NCBI RefSeq assembly: GCF_018139645.1
Contig: NZ_JAGSPM010000004.1
Coordinates: 1-64,000 of the forward strand
From: Affinundibacterium baiyunense
GTDB taxonomy: Bacteria > Pseudomonadota > Gammaproteobacteria > Burkholderiales > Burkholderiaceae_D
Direction of reading: 5' to 3'
Length of the DNA stretch: 64,000 nt
The position numbers and the translations under genes are program-made. This document shows positions 9,992 through 18,918 of this stretch, piece after piece; the stretch's first letter is position 1; every line of letters starts with the position of its first letter. The notes below the pieces were generated by a model. The model had not been told where the DNA came from. It was given only the letters and a program-made list of their open reading frames with translations, and ran no database searches.

Positions 9992-10041
9992 TACGCTTAA
10001 AAGCAGATCTAAAAGCAGATTCAAGTAGTCGCAATAAAAAA

Positions 10042-10074
10042 GCCCTAGCAATTTAGTTTGCTAGGGCGTTTTTT
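10042..10074. terminator. Bidirectional intrinsic terminator after parC
   Basis: GCCCTAGCAA pairs with TTGCTAGGGC in a strong stem with a short loop. It is followed by G then TTTTTT on the plus strand and preceded by AAAAAA, so it can serve parC and the converging diguanylate cyclase gene. Confidence 0.88.
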
Positions 10075-10124
10075 GATCGTTTCAAGTCAACTATGCAAGA
10101 ACAGAAGCCAATCAAATTGACAGG

Positions 10125-11795
10125 CTAAATCTCTTGATCCCCTAATACGATTTTATTCTTTCCACTGTGCTTTGCGCGATATAGTGCAGCATCCGCAATC
10201 GCCAATAAGTCATCAGGGCTTGTAGTTTGTCTTGAGTCAGCAATGCCAGCTGAAAAACCAACGCAAAACTCGCCTTGCTCTGAGCTATGGTGTAAATGAT
10301 TAAAAGCTAATCGTACCTTTTCCAATACGGCATAAGCGACATCTGCCGTCGTGTTCGGGAAAATAACGATGAACTCTTCGCCACCATAGCGCCCAACAAC
10401 ATCGCTCTTGCGCAAACGTTGTCTCAACAAATGTGACAAGGTGCGTAATACTTGGTCACCAATTTGATGCCCATAGGTGTCATTTACTTTCTTGAAATTA
10501 TCAAGATCGAGCATCGCGACAGAAACACAAGTGACATTGCGACTTGCGCTCGACATCTTCGCGATTAAATCTTCTTTAATCGCAGAATGGTTATACAAGC
10601 CCGTTAAACCATCGCGCATAACTAAAGTACGTAGCGCACGATAACGCTCAGCACGTGTCGATAGCGAAGAAATTAACAATTCAGGCGAAATTGGTTTTAC
10701 CAAAAAATCATCCGCACCAACCTTCACTGCAGCGAGTTGTTTTTGCAAATTATTTTCGCTAGATAGAAAAACGATAGGCACATCCAGATAAGAAAGATCC
10801 TGACGAATCACTTTGGACAATTCCACCCCATCACAGTCAGGCATATAAACGTCCATTAAAACCAATTCTGGTCTAAAAGTCGCCATTTTCTCCAAAACTA
10901 AGGCAGGATTATTGAGCACCTCGACAATCATTCCCGCACCTTGCAAAACGCGACTGTAATACTCAGCCAAATCAACATCATCATCGATAATCATGATGCG
11001 ATAGTGCTTGGGGTTAATACGACTTAAGATGTCTTCGACACTTTCGGTCAATGCAAGAATATCTATAGGTTTGAGAAAAAATGCTTCGCCACCCGCACGA
11101 ACCGCCCGCAAACGAGTCTCAAAACTATTTGTTTTTGAGGTGAATAACACTGGCGGCAAATTGATACCATGTGCCCTGAGACGTTTAATTTCATCGCTTC
11201 CAGCAAAATGTGAATGATGAAAATCAGCATCAATAATCAGTAATGCTGGCTGTTTATGTTGGATCGCATGTTCAAGTTCATGAACTTGATTTACGTGCTG
11301 CACTTCAAATGCAAATTGCTCCAAGACTTGAGTAATTTCTTGATTCTTCTCGTCGACATCATCTGCCCACAAGATTAATCGGACTGAATCATGAGTCGGT
11401 GCTGGCGCAATATTCGTCGTTTGACTTGTTACCTCAGCCTGAGCTTCAATAACCGATGCATGTATGCCCTTTGCTGCAGCAAGGTAATTAAGCACCTCAG
11501 CCACAAAGGTCTGAATTTTGTTGCTATCCCAAGCCTCACCACTAACATAGGCTTTCAGTTTGATCTCGAGTTGTCGTGCATTATCGCCCATCTCAGGGAA
11601 GCCAAAAGTTCCAGCAGAACCGGCCATCGTATGTAATTGACGATGTAACGAGGTATAGTTTTCACGATTGGTAGGATCGGATTCGAATCGCTGACAAGTC
11701 AGGCGCATTTCTTCCAGCTTTGCAGGAAGTTTGGCGATATACAGCTGAGCAAGTGCCTGTAAGGCATCATTCAGCTCTTGATCCCGCTCGCTCAC
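10125..11795 (-). CDS. Diguanylate cyclase with Hpt and two receiver domains
   Basis: The 556-residue protein has four modules. An Hpt domain (about 1-110) has phospho-accepting His55 in LHTMAGSAGTFG. The first receiver spans about 138-260 (Asp189) and the second about 265-380 (Asp315 in LVLMDVYMPD). A GGDEF domain spans about 395-553, with active site GGEEF at 471-475 and an RxxD product-inhibition site (RKSD, 462-465) five residues before it. It should make cyclic di-GMP under phosphorelay control. Translation probably starts at GTG 11795, immediately after the stop of the single-receiver gene, so the two are co-expressed. It lacks membrane segments, so it is cytoplasmic. No histidine kinase gene is adjacent. 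Confidence 0.92.
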   Translation of the reverse strand: MSERDQELNDALQALAQLYIAKLPAKLEEMRLTCQRFESDPTNRENYTSLHRQLHTMAGSAGTFGFPEMGDNARQLEIKLKAYVSGEAWDSNKIQTFVAEVLNYLAAAKGIHASVIEAQAEVTSQTTNIAPAPTHDSVRLILWADDVDEKNQEITQVLEQFAFEVQHVNQVHELEHAIQHKQPALLIIDADFHHSHFAGSDEIKRLRAHGINLPPVLFTSKTNSFETRLRAVRAGGEAFFLKPIDILALTESVEDILSRINPKHYRIMIIDDDVDLAEYYSRVLQGAGMIVEVLNNPALVLEKMATFRPELVLMDVYMPDCDGVELSKVIRQDLSYLDVPIVFLSSENNLQKQLAAVKVGADDFLVKPISPELLISSLSTRAERYRALRTLVMRDGLTGLYNHSAIKEDLIAKMSSASRNVTCVSVAMLDLDNFKKVNDTYGHQIGDQVLRTLSHLLRQRLRKSDVVGRYGGEEFIVIFPNTTADVAYAVLEKVRLAFNHLHHSSEQGEFCVGFSAGIADSRQTTSPDDLLAIADAALYRAKHSGKNKIVLGDQEI

Positions 11796-12194
11796 TTATG
11801 CAACCTTATTCCAAAGCGCACGCGCTTGATCTGCCAAGGCCATAGGGTCAAATGGTTTGGCGATAACACCAATTGCTCCCAGCGTGTAATAGTAATCCTG
11901 CTCGCTGGACTGTACTTTCGCCGTCATAAAAATCACAGGAGTAGCACTGGTCGCTGGTAACTTGCGCAAATGCGACAAGGTAGTCGGGCCGTCCATATTA
12001 GGCATCATGACATCGAGCAGCAAAAGATCAGGAACAAATCCTTGTTCAATTGCCGCAATTGCTTCTGCACCGGAGCTACAAGTTTTTAAGGTAAATCCGC
12101 CAACCACCTCTAAGGCAATTTGCGCGACAGCTTGAATATCTAAGTCGTCTTCTACGTATAAAATTGTGCTTAATGACTTTGCTGTCATACCCAT
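11796..12194 (-). CDS. Single-domain response regulator
   Basis: The 132-residue protein consists only of a CheY-like receiver. The acidic pocket is at VEDD (residues 14-17), the phosphorylated Asp61 lies in LLLLDVMMPNMDG, and the conserved Lys113 lies in AKPFDP. It has no output domain, so it probably passes phosphate or acts by protein contact. Its TAA abuts the GTG of the Hpt/receiver/GGDEF gene with no spacing, which suggests translational coupling and a shared pathway. Confidence 0.92.
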   Translation of the reverse strand: MGMTAKSLSTILYVEDDLDIQAVAQIALEVVGGFTLKTCSSGAEAIAAIEQGFVPDLLLLDVMMPNMDGPTTLSHLRKLPATSATPVIFMTAKVQSSEQDYYYTLGAIGVIAKPFDPMALADQARALWNKVA

Positions 12195-12400
12195 CCTTTA
12201 GTAAAAACGATAATGATATTGAGCTTTATGTTCAACAAGATTCATCGAGAAATTGTAACTGGCTCACGTGTGTCATCATCATAGCTCTATGACATATGTT
12301 ATCAAAGCAATTTTACGTCATGAAGAAATTTTTCCAACAAGAAACATCCAATTGTTACCAAAAAGTAATTTAATCCCAGAAAAAGTGACATCGTCAATTC

Positions 12401-13630
12401 TTAATTATATGTTCGTGGCTCACCTGCATAGACGCTGAATCGACAGGGATTTACGCCTATCATATAAGCTAAGTCTGCAGGTCGCTCAATCTGCCATAAG
12501 GCAAAATCGGCTTGTTTTCCCAAGGCTAAACTACCAATTGTCTGCTGTAAACCAAGTGCTTTTGCCGCATTTACGGTAAGTCCTTGCAATGCTTCTAAAG
12601 GTGTCATCCGAAACAGCGTACACGCCATGTTCATCGTCAGCAAAGGTGATGTCATCGGGGATGTACCTGGATTGCAATCCGTCGCCAAGGCAATCGGCAC
12701 ATTCGCCGCGCGTAATGCAGCGATTGGTGGCAGTTTTGTCTCACGTAAATAATAGAAAGCACCAGGCAATAAAACAGCAACGGTGCCATGTGACTTCATA
12801 GCTGCGATCCCAGCGTCGCTTAAGTATTCAAGATGGTCTGCTGATAGACCTTGGTATTGCGCTGTCAATGACGCACCACCTTGATCTGAAAGCTGCTCTG
12901 CATGCAACTTGACTGGTAAGCCATACTTTTGTGCAACTTGAAAAACCCGCTCGGTTTGCGCGGGTGTGAAGCCTATCTTTTCGCAAAACACATCAACCGC
13001 ATCTGCTAAACCTTCCGCGACAATTGCTGGCAACATGCGTTCACATACCTCATCAATATAATCATCAGCGCGACCAGCAAATTCGGGCGGCAAGGCATGT
13101 GCGCCTAAGAAAGTCGTGGTAACCGTCACAGGTAAATCGCGCTGAATCTGGCGTGCAACACGCAATATTTTCGCCTCGGTTTCGGTATCAAGTCCGTAGC
13201 CGGATTTAATTTCTAGTGTGGTGACACCCTCACGCAAACTGCTCAGTACGCGCGGCAAACTGGCTTGCATCAATTCTTGTTCCGTTGCAGCACGCGTCGC
13301 TTTAACGGTCGAGACTATGCCCCCGCCTTGCCGTGCAATTTCTTCATACGTGACGCCATTTAAGCGCGCCTCAAACTCATTGCTACGATTACCCGCGTAC
13401 ACCATATGCGTGTGGCAATCGATCAAACCTGGCGTTAGCCAACAGCCCTGTCCATCGTGCAGCACCTTTACCTTGTAATCTGCCGGTAAATCCTGTGCAG
13501 CACCTATCCAGGCGATCTTACCATCTTTCACGGCAATCGCAGCATCGCGAATGATGCCGTAATCAAGCGCAGCGTCCATCGTGGCCAAATGAACGTTAAG
13601 CCATAAGCTATCCCAATTAGCTGACTGCAT
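12401..13630 (-). CDS. hutI: Imidazolonepropionase
   Basis: HutI hydrolyses 4-imidazolone-5-propanoate to N-formimino-L-glutamate, the third step of histidine degradation. The 409-residue amidohydrolase has metal ligands H73 and H75 in [12 protein letters not shown], later motifs LHAEQLSD and DHLEYLS, and [11 protein letters not shown]. The start at 13630 lies 14 bases inside the end of hutD, so the genes are translationally coupled. It is the last gene of the hut operon here. No formiminoglutamate-processing gene (hutG or hutF) follows. Confidence 0.96.
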   Translation of the reverse strand: MQSANWDSLWLNVHLATMDAALDYGIIRDAAIAVKDGKIAWIGAAQDLPADYKVKVLHDGQGCWLTPGLIDCHTHMVYAGNRSNEFEARLNGVTYEEIARQGGGIVSTVKATRAATEQELMQASLPRVLSSLREGVTTLEIKSGYGLDTETEAKILRVARQIQRDLPVTVTTTFLGAHALPPEFAGRADDYIDEVCERMLPAIVAEGLADAVDVFCEKIGFTPAQTERVFQVAQKYGLPVKLHAEQLSDQGGASLTAQYQGLSADHLEYLSDAGIAAMKSHGTVAVLLPGAFYYLRETKLPPIAALRAANVPIALATDCNPGTSPMTSPLLTMNMACTLFRMTPLEALQGLTVNAAKALGLQQTIGSLALGKQADFALWQIERPADLAYMIGVNPCRFSVYAGEPRTYN

Positions 13631-14249
13631 GCATGCCTCCGTGTTGCGCTGGATAATTCAAAAAACTAATCCGCATGATATACAAAAGACTGGCTTCTTC
13701 CGCTTCAATATGACAACGTATGCCACTCGCTTCCTGCTCTTCTTCGAGCAACACCAACTCGCCCGCTTCCAAGCTGGTTTGGTTTAACAACTGCGCACGA
13801 CCTTTTTCGCAGAATACCAAAATCTGCTGTGCATCCTCCGCATGGATCAAATGCTGACCCGCACTCAAGCGCTGCATATAGTGCTGACAAACATCGCGTC
13901 GCGTCATCAAATTCAAATCGACTACAGTGCCATCGATCAATTCTGCAAAAATATTATCCTCACCAGCAAAACGATGCGGCAAACTTTCTTGCGTCAGACT
14001 AATCATCTTCTCCGCTAAGCTATCCGCATCGGTTTTCAATACCAAACCAGCTCCGGTCAAAATCGCCAAGCTACGATCAATTTGTGCGAAATGAGAAAAC
14101 GGTCCATCTTGCGCTACTGTCGCCGTACTTAATCGCCAAACAAAGTGATCCATTCCCGCTCCTTCTGGAAAGATCGCTAATTCAGTCGTACTGCCACCAC
14201 CGTTTTTCCACGGCATCGTGCGGTAATCTCTTGTGGTCCATTTACGCAT
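13617..14249 (-). CDS. hutD: HutD family protein
   Basis: The 210-residue protein starts [23 protein letters not shown] (positions 1-23); the MPWKNGGG block is diagnostic of the HutD cupin family. HutD is encoded in many hut operons. In Pseudomonas it has been linked to limiting hut activity, perhaps by binding an intermediate such as formylglutamate, but no enzyme activity is established. It overlaps hutI by 14 bases and lies downstream of hutH, separated by a palindromic repeat. Confidence 0.9.
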   Translation of the reverse strand: MRKWTTRDYRTMPWKNGGGSTTELAIFPEGAGMDHFVWRLSTATVAQDGPFSHFAQIDRSLAILTGAGLVLKTDADSLAEKMISLTQESLPHRFAGEDNIFAELIDGTVVDLNLMTRRDVCQHYMQRLSAGQHLIHAEDAQQILVFCEKGRAQLLNQTSLEAGELVLLEEEQEASGIRCHIEAEEASLLYIMRISFLNYPAQHGGMHAVS

Positions 14250-14297
14250 GTCTATTTTCTAAATATTGATGAAGTTTTAGATCATATTCAAAAGCAA

Positions 14298-14362
14298 GCC
14301 GCAGAGGCGTAAAGATCGCGGAGTTTTTTAATTTTTCTCTGCGATCTCTGCACCTCTGCGGC
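14298..14362. repeat. Long imperfect hairpin repeat between hutH and hutD
   Basis: The arm starting GCCGCAGAGGCG (14298-14323) is an imperfect reverse complement of the arm ending CACCTCTGCGGC (14337-14362), 22 of 26 positions matching, around an A/T-rich loop. A related half-copy (GCTCTGTGGCTCTGCGGC) occurs downstream of hutU near 16102-16119. It lies in the operon transcript and could form a stable RNA stem that affects message decay or polarity; that role is inference. Confidence 0.6.
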
Positions 14363-14387
14363 AAAAAAACTAATGTGAAAGATTAAC

Positions 14388-15929
14388 TTAAGCCAGATAT
14401 AAATGTGAATACAAATCGGCACATTGTGCGCTCAAAGCGCCTTCAACCACCAAAGACTTGGCAGCCTCAATATCAGGAGCAAAGAAACGATCTTTGTCAT
14501 AGAACGCCACTTTAGAACGCAACAATTGATGTACCATCGTCAACTTATCTGAGGTTTTTAACGGCTGATGGAAATCCACGCCCTGTGCTGCGGCCAACAA
14601 CTCAATGCCAACGATGGTTGCAGTGTTATGTGCCATCTCATGCAAACGACGACCGGCATACGTTGCCATACTCACGTGATCTTCTTGATTCGCTGAGGTT
14701 GGAATGGTATCGACGCTAGCTGGATGTGCATGCGATTTATTTTCAGATGCCAATGCGGCAGCTGTCACGTGGGCGATCATAAAGCCAGAATTCAAGCCTG
14801 AAGATGGTACCAAGAATGGTGGCAAACCAGAAATCGAAGCATCAATCAATAAAGCAATACGGCGTTCAGAAATCGAACCGATTTCTGCAATTGCCAAAGC
14901 CAAAGTATCAGCGGCAAAAGCCACTGGCTCAGCGTGGAAGTTACCGCCAGAAATCACTTCATTCGTATCAACAAACACCAAAGGATTATCCGTGACGGCG
15001 TTCGCTTCGGTCAGCAAAGTACGCGCTGCATTATTAATGATGTCCAGACATGCGCCCATTACTTGCGGCTGGCAACGTAAGCAGTATGGATCTTGCACGC
15101 GTTCGTCATTCACCAAATGGGATTGACGAATTTCACTGCCATTCAACAAAGTACGATAAATATTCGCAGTCGCAATTTGACCAGGCTGACCACGCACAGC
15201 ATGAATACGTGGATCAAATGGTGCATCGCTGCCTTTCGCCGCGTCGACAGACAAAGCACCTGTAATCGTTGCCGCTTCTAATAAACGCTCAGCGAGGAAT
15301 AGTCCATTCAATGCCAGGGCCGTCGACACTTGCGTACCATTAATCAGCGCCAAACCTTCTTTGGCTGCCAACACAACTGGCGTAATTCCCGCTTTCGCTA
15401 AGGCCTCTTTGGCATCAACCAATTTGCCGTCAACGCGCACTTGACCTTCGCCCATGATCGCTAAAGTCATGTGCGATAAAGGCGCTAAATCGCCGGAAGC
15501 TCCAACTGAACCTTTGACCGGAATCGCAGGCATGATGCCCGCGTTGTAAGCGGCAATCATGGTGTCAATCACAGAGGCGCGAATACCCGAGAAACCACGC
15601 GCAAGACTCGCAATCTTCATCGCAATAATCAAACGCACCACTTCATCAGCAATCAATTCACCAGAACCAACAGAGTGCGACAAGATCAAATTCTTTTGCA
15701 GTAATTCCAAGTCTTCATCTGGAATACGGGTTTTCGCCAATTTACCAAAACCGGTATTGATACCGTAAGCCGCATCACCTTTGGCGACAATGCGGTCGAT
15801 GGTCGCAGAAGATTCATGGATAGCCGCATAAGCAGGCTCTGCTAAGGCTAACTTAAAAGGCTTTTGCCAGATCGCGCGCAAGTCTGCGAGTTTGAATTGG
15901 CCTGGTTGTATCGTAAATGTTGTGCTCAT
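14388..15929 (-). CDS. hutH: Histidine ammonia-lyase
   Basis: HutH deaminates L-histidine to urocanate, the first step of the pathway. The 513-residue protein carries the Ala144-Ser145-Gly146 triplet in [10 protein letters not shown] that cyclises to the MIO electrophile. It also has INTGFGKLA near the N terminus and the [11 protein letters not shown] and [13 protein letters not shown]-type active-site blocks (here [13 protein letters not shown]). The ATG at 15929 is preferred over an in-frame upstream codon at 15971 because it follows an AGGACAAG ribosome-binding site and begins the family core. It lies between hutU and hutD. Confidence 0.97.
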   Translation of the reverse strand: MSTTFTIQPGQFKLADLRAIWQKPFKLALAEPAYAAIHESSATIDRIVAKGDAAYGINTGFGKLAKTRIPDEDLELLQKNLILSHSVGSGELIADEVVRLIIAMKIASLARGFSGIRASVIDTMIAAYNAGIMPAIPVKGSVGASGDLAPLSHMTLAIMGEGQVRVDGKLVDAKEALAKAGITPVVLAAKEGLALINGTQVSTALALNGLFLAERLLEAATITGALSVDAAKGSDAPFDPRIHAVRGQPGQIATANIYRTLLNGSEIRQSHLVNDERVQDPYCLRCQPQVMGACLDIINNAARTLLTEANAVTDNPLVFVDTNEVISGGNFHAEPVAFAADTLALAIAEIGSISERRIALLIDASISGLPPFLVPSSGLNSGFMIAHVTAAALASENKSHAHPASVDTIPTSANQEDHVSMATYAGRRLHEMAHNTATIVGIELLAAAQGVDFHQPLKTSDKLTMVHQLLRSKVAFYDKDRFFAPDIEAAKSLVVEGALSAQCADLYSHLYLA

Positions 15930-15985
15930 ATTCTTGTCCTTTATCTTGTCATTTTTTTGCCGCAACGGCATAGAATTTTTTGTTT

Positions 15986-16128
15986 GTCACTCCTGCTTAG
16001 GCAGGAGTCCAGTGTCTTCAATTGAGCCACCGAAGTCGCTGGATTCCCGCCTACACGGGAATGACACCAACAAACAAACCTGTTTCTCTGGTTGCTCAGT
16101 GTGCTCTGTGGCTCTGCGGCGAAAAAAC
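15986..16128. repeat. Intergenic repeat cluster between hutU and hutH, including a dRS3-like palindrome
   Basis: A 27-base block starting GTCACTCCTGC (15986-16012) is an imperfect reverse complement of CTGGATTCCC...GGGAATGAC (16039-16065). The second block contains ATTCCC-N8-GGGAAT (16043-16062), the same pattern as the neisserial dRS3 repeat and common in betaproteobacterial gaps. Further on, CTCTGTGGCTCTGCGGCG (16103-16120) resembles one arm of the hairpin at 14298-14362. These are non-coding. They sit in the hutU-hutH spacer and could be targets for element insertion or form RNA stems. Confidence 0.65.
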
Positions 16129-16148
16129 AAATTACTTCAATTATTTAA

Positions 16149-17840
16149 TTATTTAATCATCGGCAATTGCATGCCATTACGCTTAGCACATGCCACGGCT
16201 TGTTCATATCCTGCATCGGCATGACGCATTACGCCAGATCCGCAATCGTTGACTAAGACGCGCGCTAAACGTTTCGCAGCTGCGTCGGTACCATCCGCCA
16301 CAATCACCATGCCGGAATGCTGTGAGTAGCCCATCCCCACACCGCCACCATGATGCAAAGAGACCCAGCTTGCGCCACCTGCGGTGTTCAACAAGGCATT
16401 CAGCAAAGGCCAATCCGACACTGCATCGGTACCGTCTTTCATACTTTCAGTTTCACGATTCGGGCTGGATACAGAACCTGTATCGAGATGATCACGACCA
16501 ATCACGATCGGCGCTTTCAGTTCACCGTTTTTCACCATCTCATTAAATGCTAAACCAGCGATGTGGCGCTCGCCCAAACCTAACCAGCAAATACGCGCTG
16601 GCAAACCTTGGAAGGCGATACGCTCACCCGCCATATCCAACCATTTATGCACGCCTTTATTTTCTGGAAATAATTCTTTGATCTTAGCATCGGTTTTACG
16701 AATGTCTTCAGGATCGCCCGACAACGCTACCCAACGGAATGGACCTTTGCCATCACAGAACAAAGGGCGAATATACGCAGGCACAAAACCTGGGAAGTCG
16801 AAAGCGTTTTTCACGCCCGTATCGAAGGCAACCTGACGGATATTATTGCCGTAATCCACCGTTGGAATGCCCATCTCATGAAAATCCAACATCGCTTGCA
16901 CGTGGACCGCACAAGCTTGCGCCGCATCCGCTGTTAATTTCGCGTGTTGGCTGGCATCTTGTTGCGCAGCCTTCCATTGATCAACTGTCCAACCAATCGG
17001 CAAATAACCATTAATCAAATCATGGGCGGAAGTTTGGTCTGTTACCAAATCTGGCTTGATGCCGCCAGCCTTCGCGCGTTTTACCAATTCTGGCAAAATC
17101 TCCGCAGCGTTGCCCAGCAAAGCGATTGAAATCGCATCTTTACGTGCGGTGTGATATTTAATCAATTCGATAGCGTCGTCGATGTCTTTTGCTTGTTTAT
17201 CGACATAGCGTGTGCGCAAACGGAAATCAATACTCGATTGCTGGCATTCAATATTCAAAGAAACTGCACCGGCAAATGTCGCTGCCAAAGGTTGCGCGCC
17301 ACCCATGCCGCCCAAGCCTGCAGTCAAAATCCAACGACCGCCCCACTCGCCACCAAAATGCTGACGACCTGCTTCAGCGAAAGTCTCATAAGTACCTTGC
17401 ACGATGCCTTGGGTGCCAATGTAAATCCAACTACCCGCGGTCATTTGACCATACATGAACAAGCCGTTACGGTCGAGTTCATTGAAGTGTTCCCAATTGG
17501 CCCATTTTGGCACCAGATTAGAATTAGCGATCAAGACGCGTGGTGAATCTTCCGTGGTTTTAAAAATACCGACGGGCTTACCGGATTGAATCAACAAGGT
17601 TTCGTCTTCGCCCAAGTCTTTCAAGCTCACCAAAATCTGGTCATAGCATTCCCAGTTACGTGCCGCACGACCGATGCCGCCATACACGACTAAGTGCTTA
17701 GGATTTTCTGCGACTTCTTTGTCGAGATTATTTTGAATCATGCGGTAAGCCGCTTCGGCTACCCAGGTCTTACAGACTTTTTCAGCGCCGCGTGGTGCGC
17801 GGATTTCACGACTTGCATCCCAGCGTGGATCATTGTTCAT
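16149..17840 (-). CDS. hutU: Urocanate hydratase (urocanase)
   Basis: Urocanase converts urocanate to 4-imidazolone-5-propanoate using tightly bound NAD+. The 563-residue length matches the family. Recognisable blocks are [31 protein letters not shown] (Rossmann-like NAD site), [34 protein letters not shown] and the C-terminal MRHADAGY. It is the first gene of the hutUHDI transcript, about 105 bases downstream of the HutC-type operator, and therefore directly exposed to repression. Confidence 0.97.
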   Translation of the reverse strand: MNNDPRWDASREIRAPRGAEKVCKTWVAEAAYRMIQNNLDKEVAENPKHLVVYGGIGRAARNWECYDQILVSLKDLGEDETLLIQSGKPVGIFKTTEDSPRVLIANSNLVPKWANWEHFNELDRNGLFMYGQMTAGSWIYIGTQGIVQGTYETFAEAGRQHFGGEWGGRWILTAGLGGMGGAQPLAATFAGAVSLNIECQQSSIDFRLRTRYVDKQAKDIDDAIELIKYHTARKDAISIALLGNAAEILPELVKRAKAGGIKPDLVTDQTSAHDLINGYLPIGWTVDQWKAAQQDASQHAKLTADAAQACAVHVQAMLDFHEMGIPTVDYGNNIRQVAFDTGVKNAFDFPGFVPAYIRPLFCDGKGPFRWVALSGDPEDIRKTDAKIKELFPENKGVHKWLDMAGERIAFQGLPARICWLGLGERHIAGLAFNEMVKNGELKAPIVIGRDHLDTGSVSSPNRETESMKDGTDAVSDWPLLNALLNTAGGASWVSLHHGGGVGMGYSQHSGMVIVADGTDAAAKRLARVLVNDCGSGVMRHADAGYEQAVACAKRNGMQLPMIK

Positions 17841-17945
17841 AGTTATCTCCTAAAAATAAAGACATCGAAAACTCCCAACGACACCAACTGCTGCGCATAC
17901 GCATAGGATGTGGCAAGGACATAGTAGGTATTCTGCGGCACAGTT

Positions 17946-17965
17946 TAAGTTGTATATACAACTTA
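17946..17965. promoter_or_regulatory. Probable HutC operator in the hutU/hutC divergent promoter region
   Basis: TAAGTTGTATATACAACTTA is a perfect 20-bp palindrome in the 211-bp divergent spacer. Its core TTGTATATACAA matches the known HutC-binding pattern of proteobacterial hut operons. Its position suits repression of hutU and autoregulation of hutC, relieved by urocanate. Binding itself is not shown by the sequence. Confidence 0.85.
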
Positions 17966-18051
17966 TGCAAGCGATTTTTTTGTATTCTGTGCGAAAATAG
18001 ATGGCATTTACTGTTAGCTAGTAAATATCAATTCACCCATCGATTACGACT

Positions 18052-18762
18052 ATGTCCACAACGCCTGCTGCAGTTCCCGCTTTTCAAATCATTAAAGACT
18101 TCTTGTTAAAAGAAATTCAAGCTGGAACTTGGAAAGAAGGTGATGCGGTTCCGTCGGAAGCGGCATTGGCACAGCAATTTAATGTCTCGCGCATGACCGT
18201 TAATCGTGCTGTTCGCGAACTGACGAGTGAACAAATTCTGACCCGAATTCAAGGCTCAGGCACTTATGTGGCACAACAAAAATATCAAGCGACCTTAGTC
18301 GCGATTAAAAGCATTGCCGAAGAAGTTCGCGCGCGCGGGCATGAACACCGCAGCGAATTACATGAGTTAAGCGCAGTTGAGGCCAATGATGCGCTGGCTG
18401 AACAATTTCAAGTCGATGTTGGTCACAGCTTATTTCATTCAGTCATCGTGCATTTTGAAAATGAAGTTGCAATACAAGTGGAAGATCGCTGGGTCAATTC
18501 AGCACTTGCACAAGATTATCTTGCGCAAAATTTTACTAGTAAGACGCCGAACGAATACTTGATGGAAGTCGCACCTTTGCAAGGCGTGGATTACAGTATC
18601 GAAGCGGTGATGCCTCCCAAATTAATCGCCGAGATGTTACACATCTCAAGCAAAGATGCTTGCTTAGTATTGCATCGGAAAACCCGTTCACAAAATCAGA
18701 TCGCAACCATTGTTACAATGTGGCATCCAGGAAATCGTTATCAATTTACTGGTAGCTTTTAA
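18052..18762 (+). CDS. hutC: Histidine utilisation repressor (GntR family)
   Basis: The 236-residue protein has a GntR winged-helix domain (about 10-75, with EGDAVPSEAALAQQFNVSRM) and a C-terminal UTRA effector domain (about 90-235, with EDRWVNSALAQDYL). In known systems HutC represses hut genes and is released by urocanate. It is divergent from hutU across a spacer holding a perfect palindrome that is its likely operator. Confidence 0.95.
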   Translation: MSTTPAAVPAFQIIKDFLLKEIQAGTWKEGDAVPSEAALAQQFNVSRMTVNRAVRELTSEQILTRIQGSGTYVAQQKYQATLVAIKSIAEEVRARGHEHRSELHELSAVEANDALAEQFQVDVGHSLFHSVIVHFENEVAIQVEDRWVNSALAQDYLAQNFTSKTPNEYLMEVAPLQGVDYSIEAVMPPKLIAEMLHISSKDACLVLHRKTRSQNQIATIVTMWHPGNRYQFTGSF

Positions 18763-18918
18763 ATCACGATATTAAGTTGCGCTTTTAGATCACAAATAAA
18801 GCGTGTTAGTGAATTAATTCATAGCGTCGCTGTGAACGAAAAAGAGAAACAAAACTTGTGCGGTACAAACGAAGCAACGCTCCCCTCAACTATGCATTGT
18901 TATTCTAAGCAGGTAAGT

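Noticed and set aside
17151-17546. Open frame of 131 residues on the plus strand inside hutU
   Set aside because: Mirror frame of a conserved enzyme.
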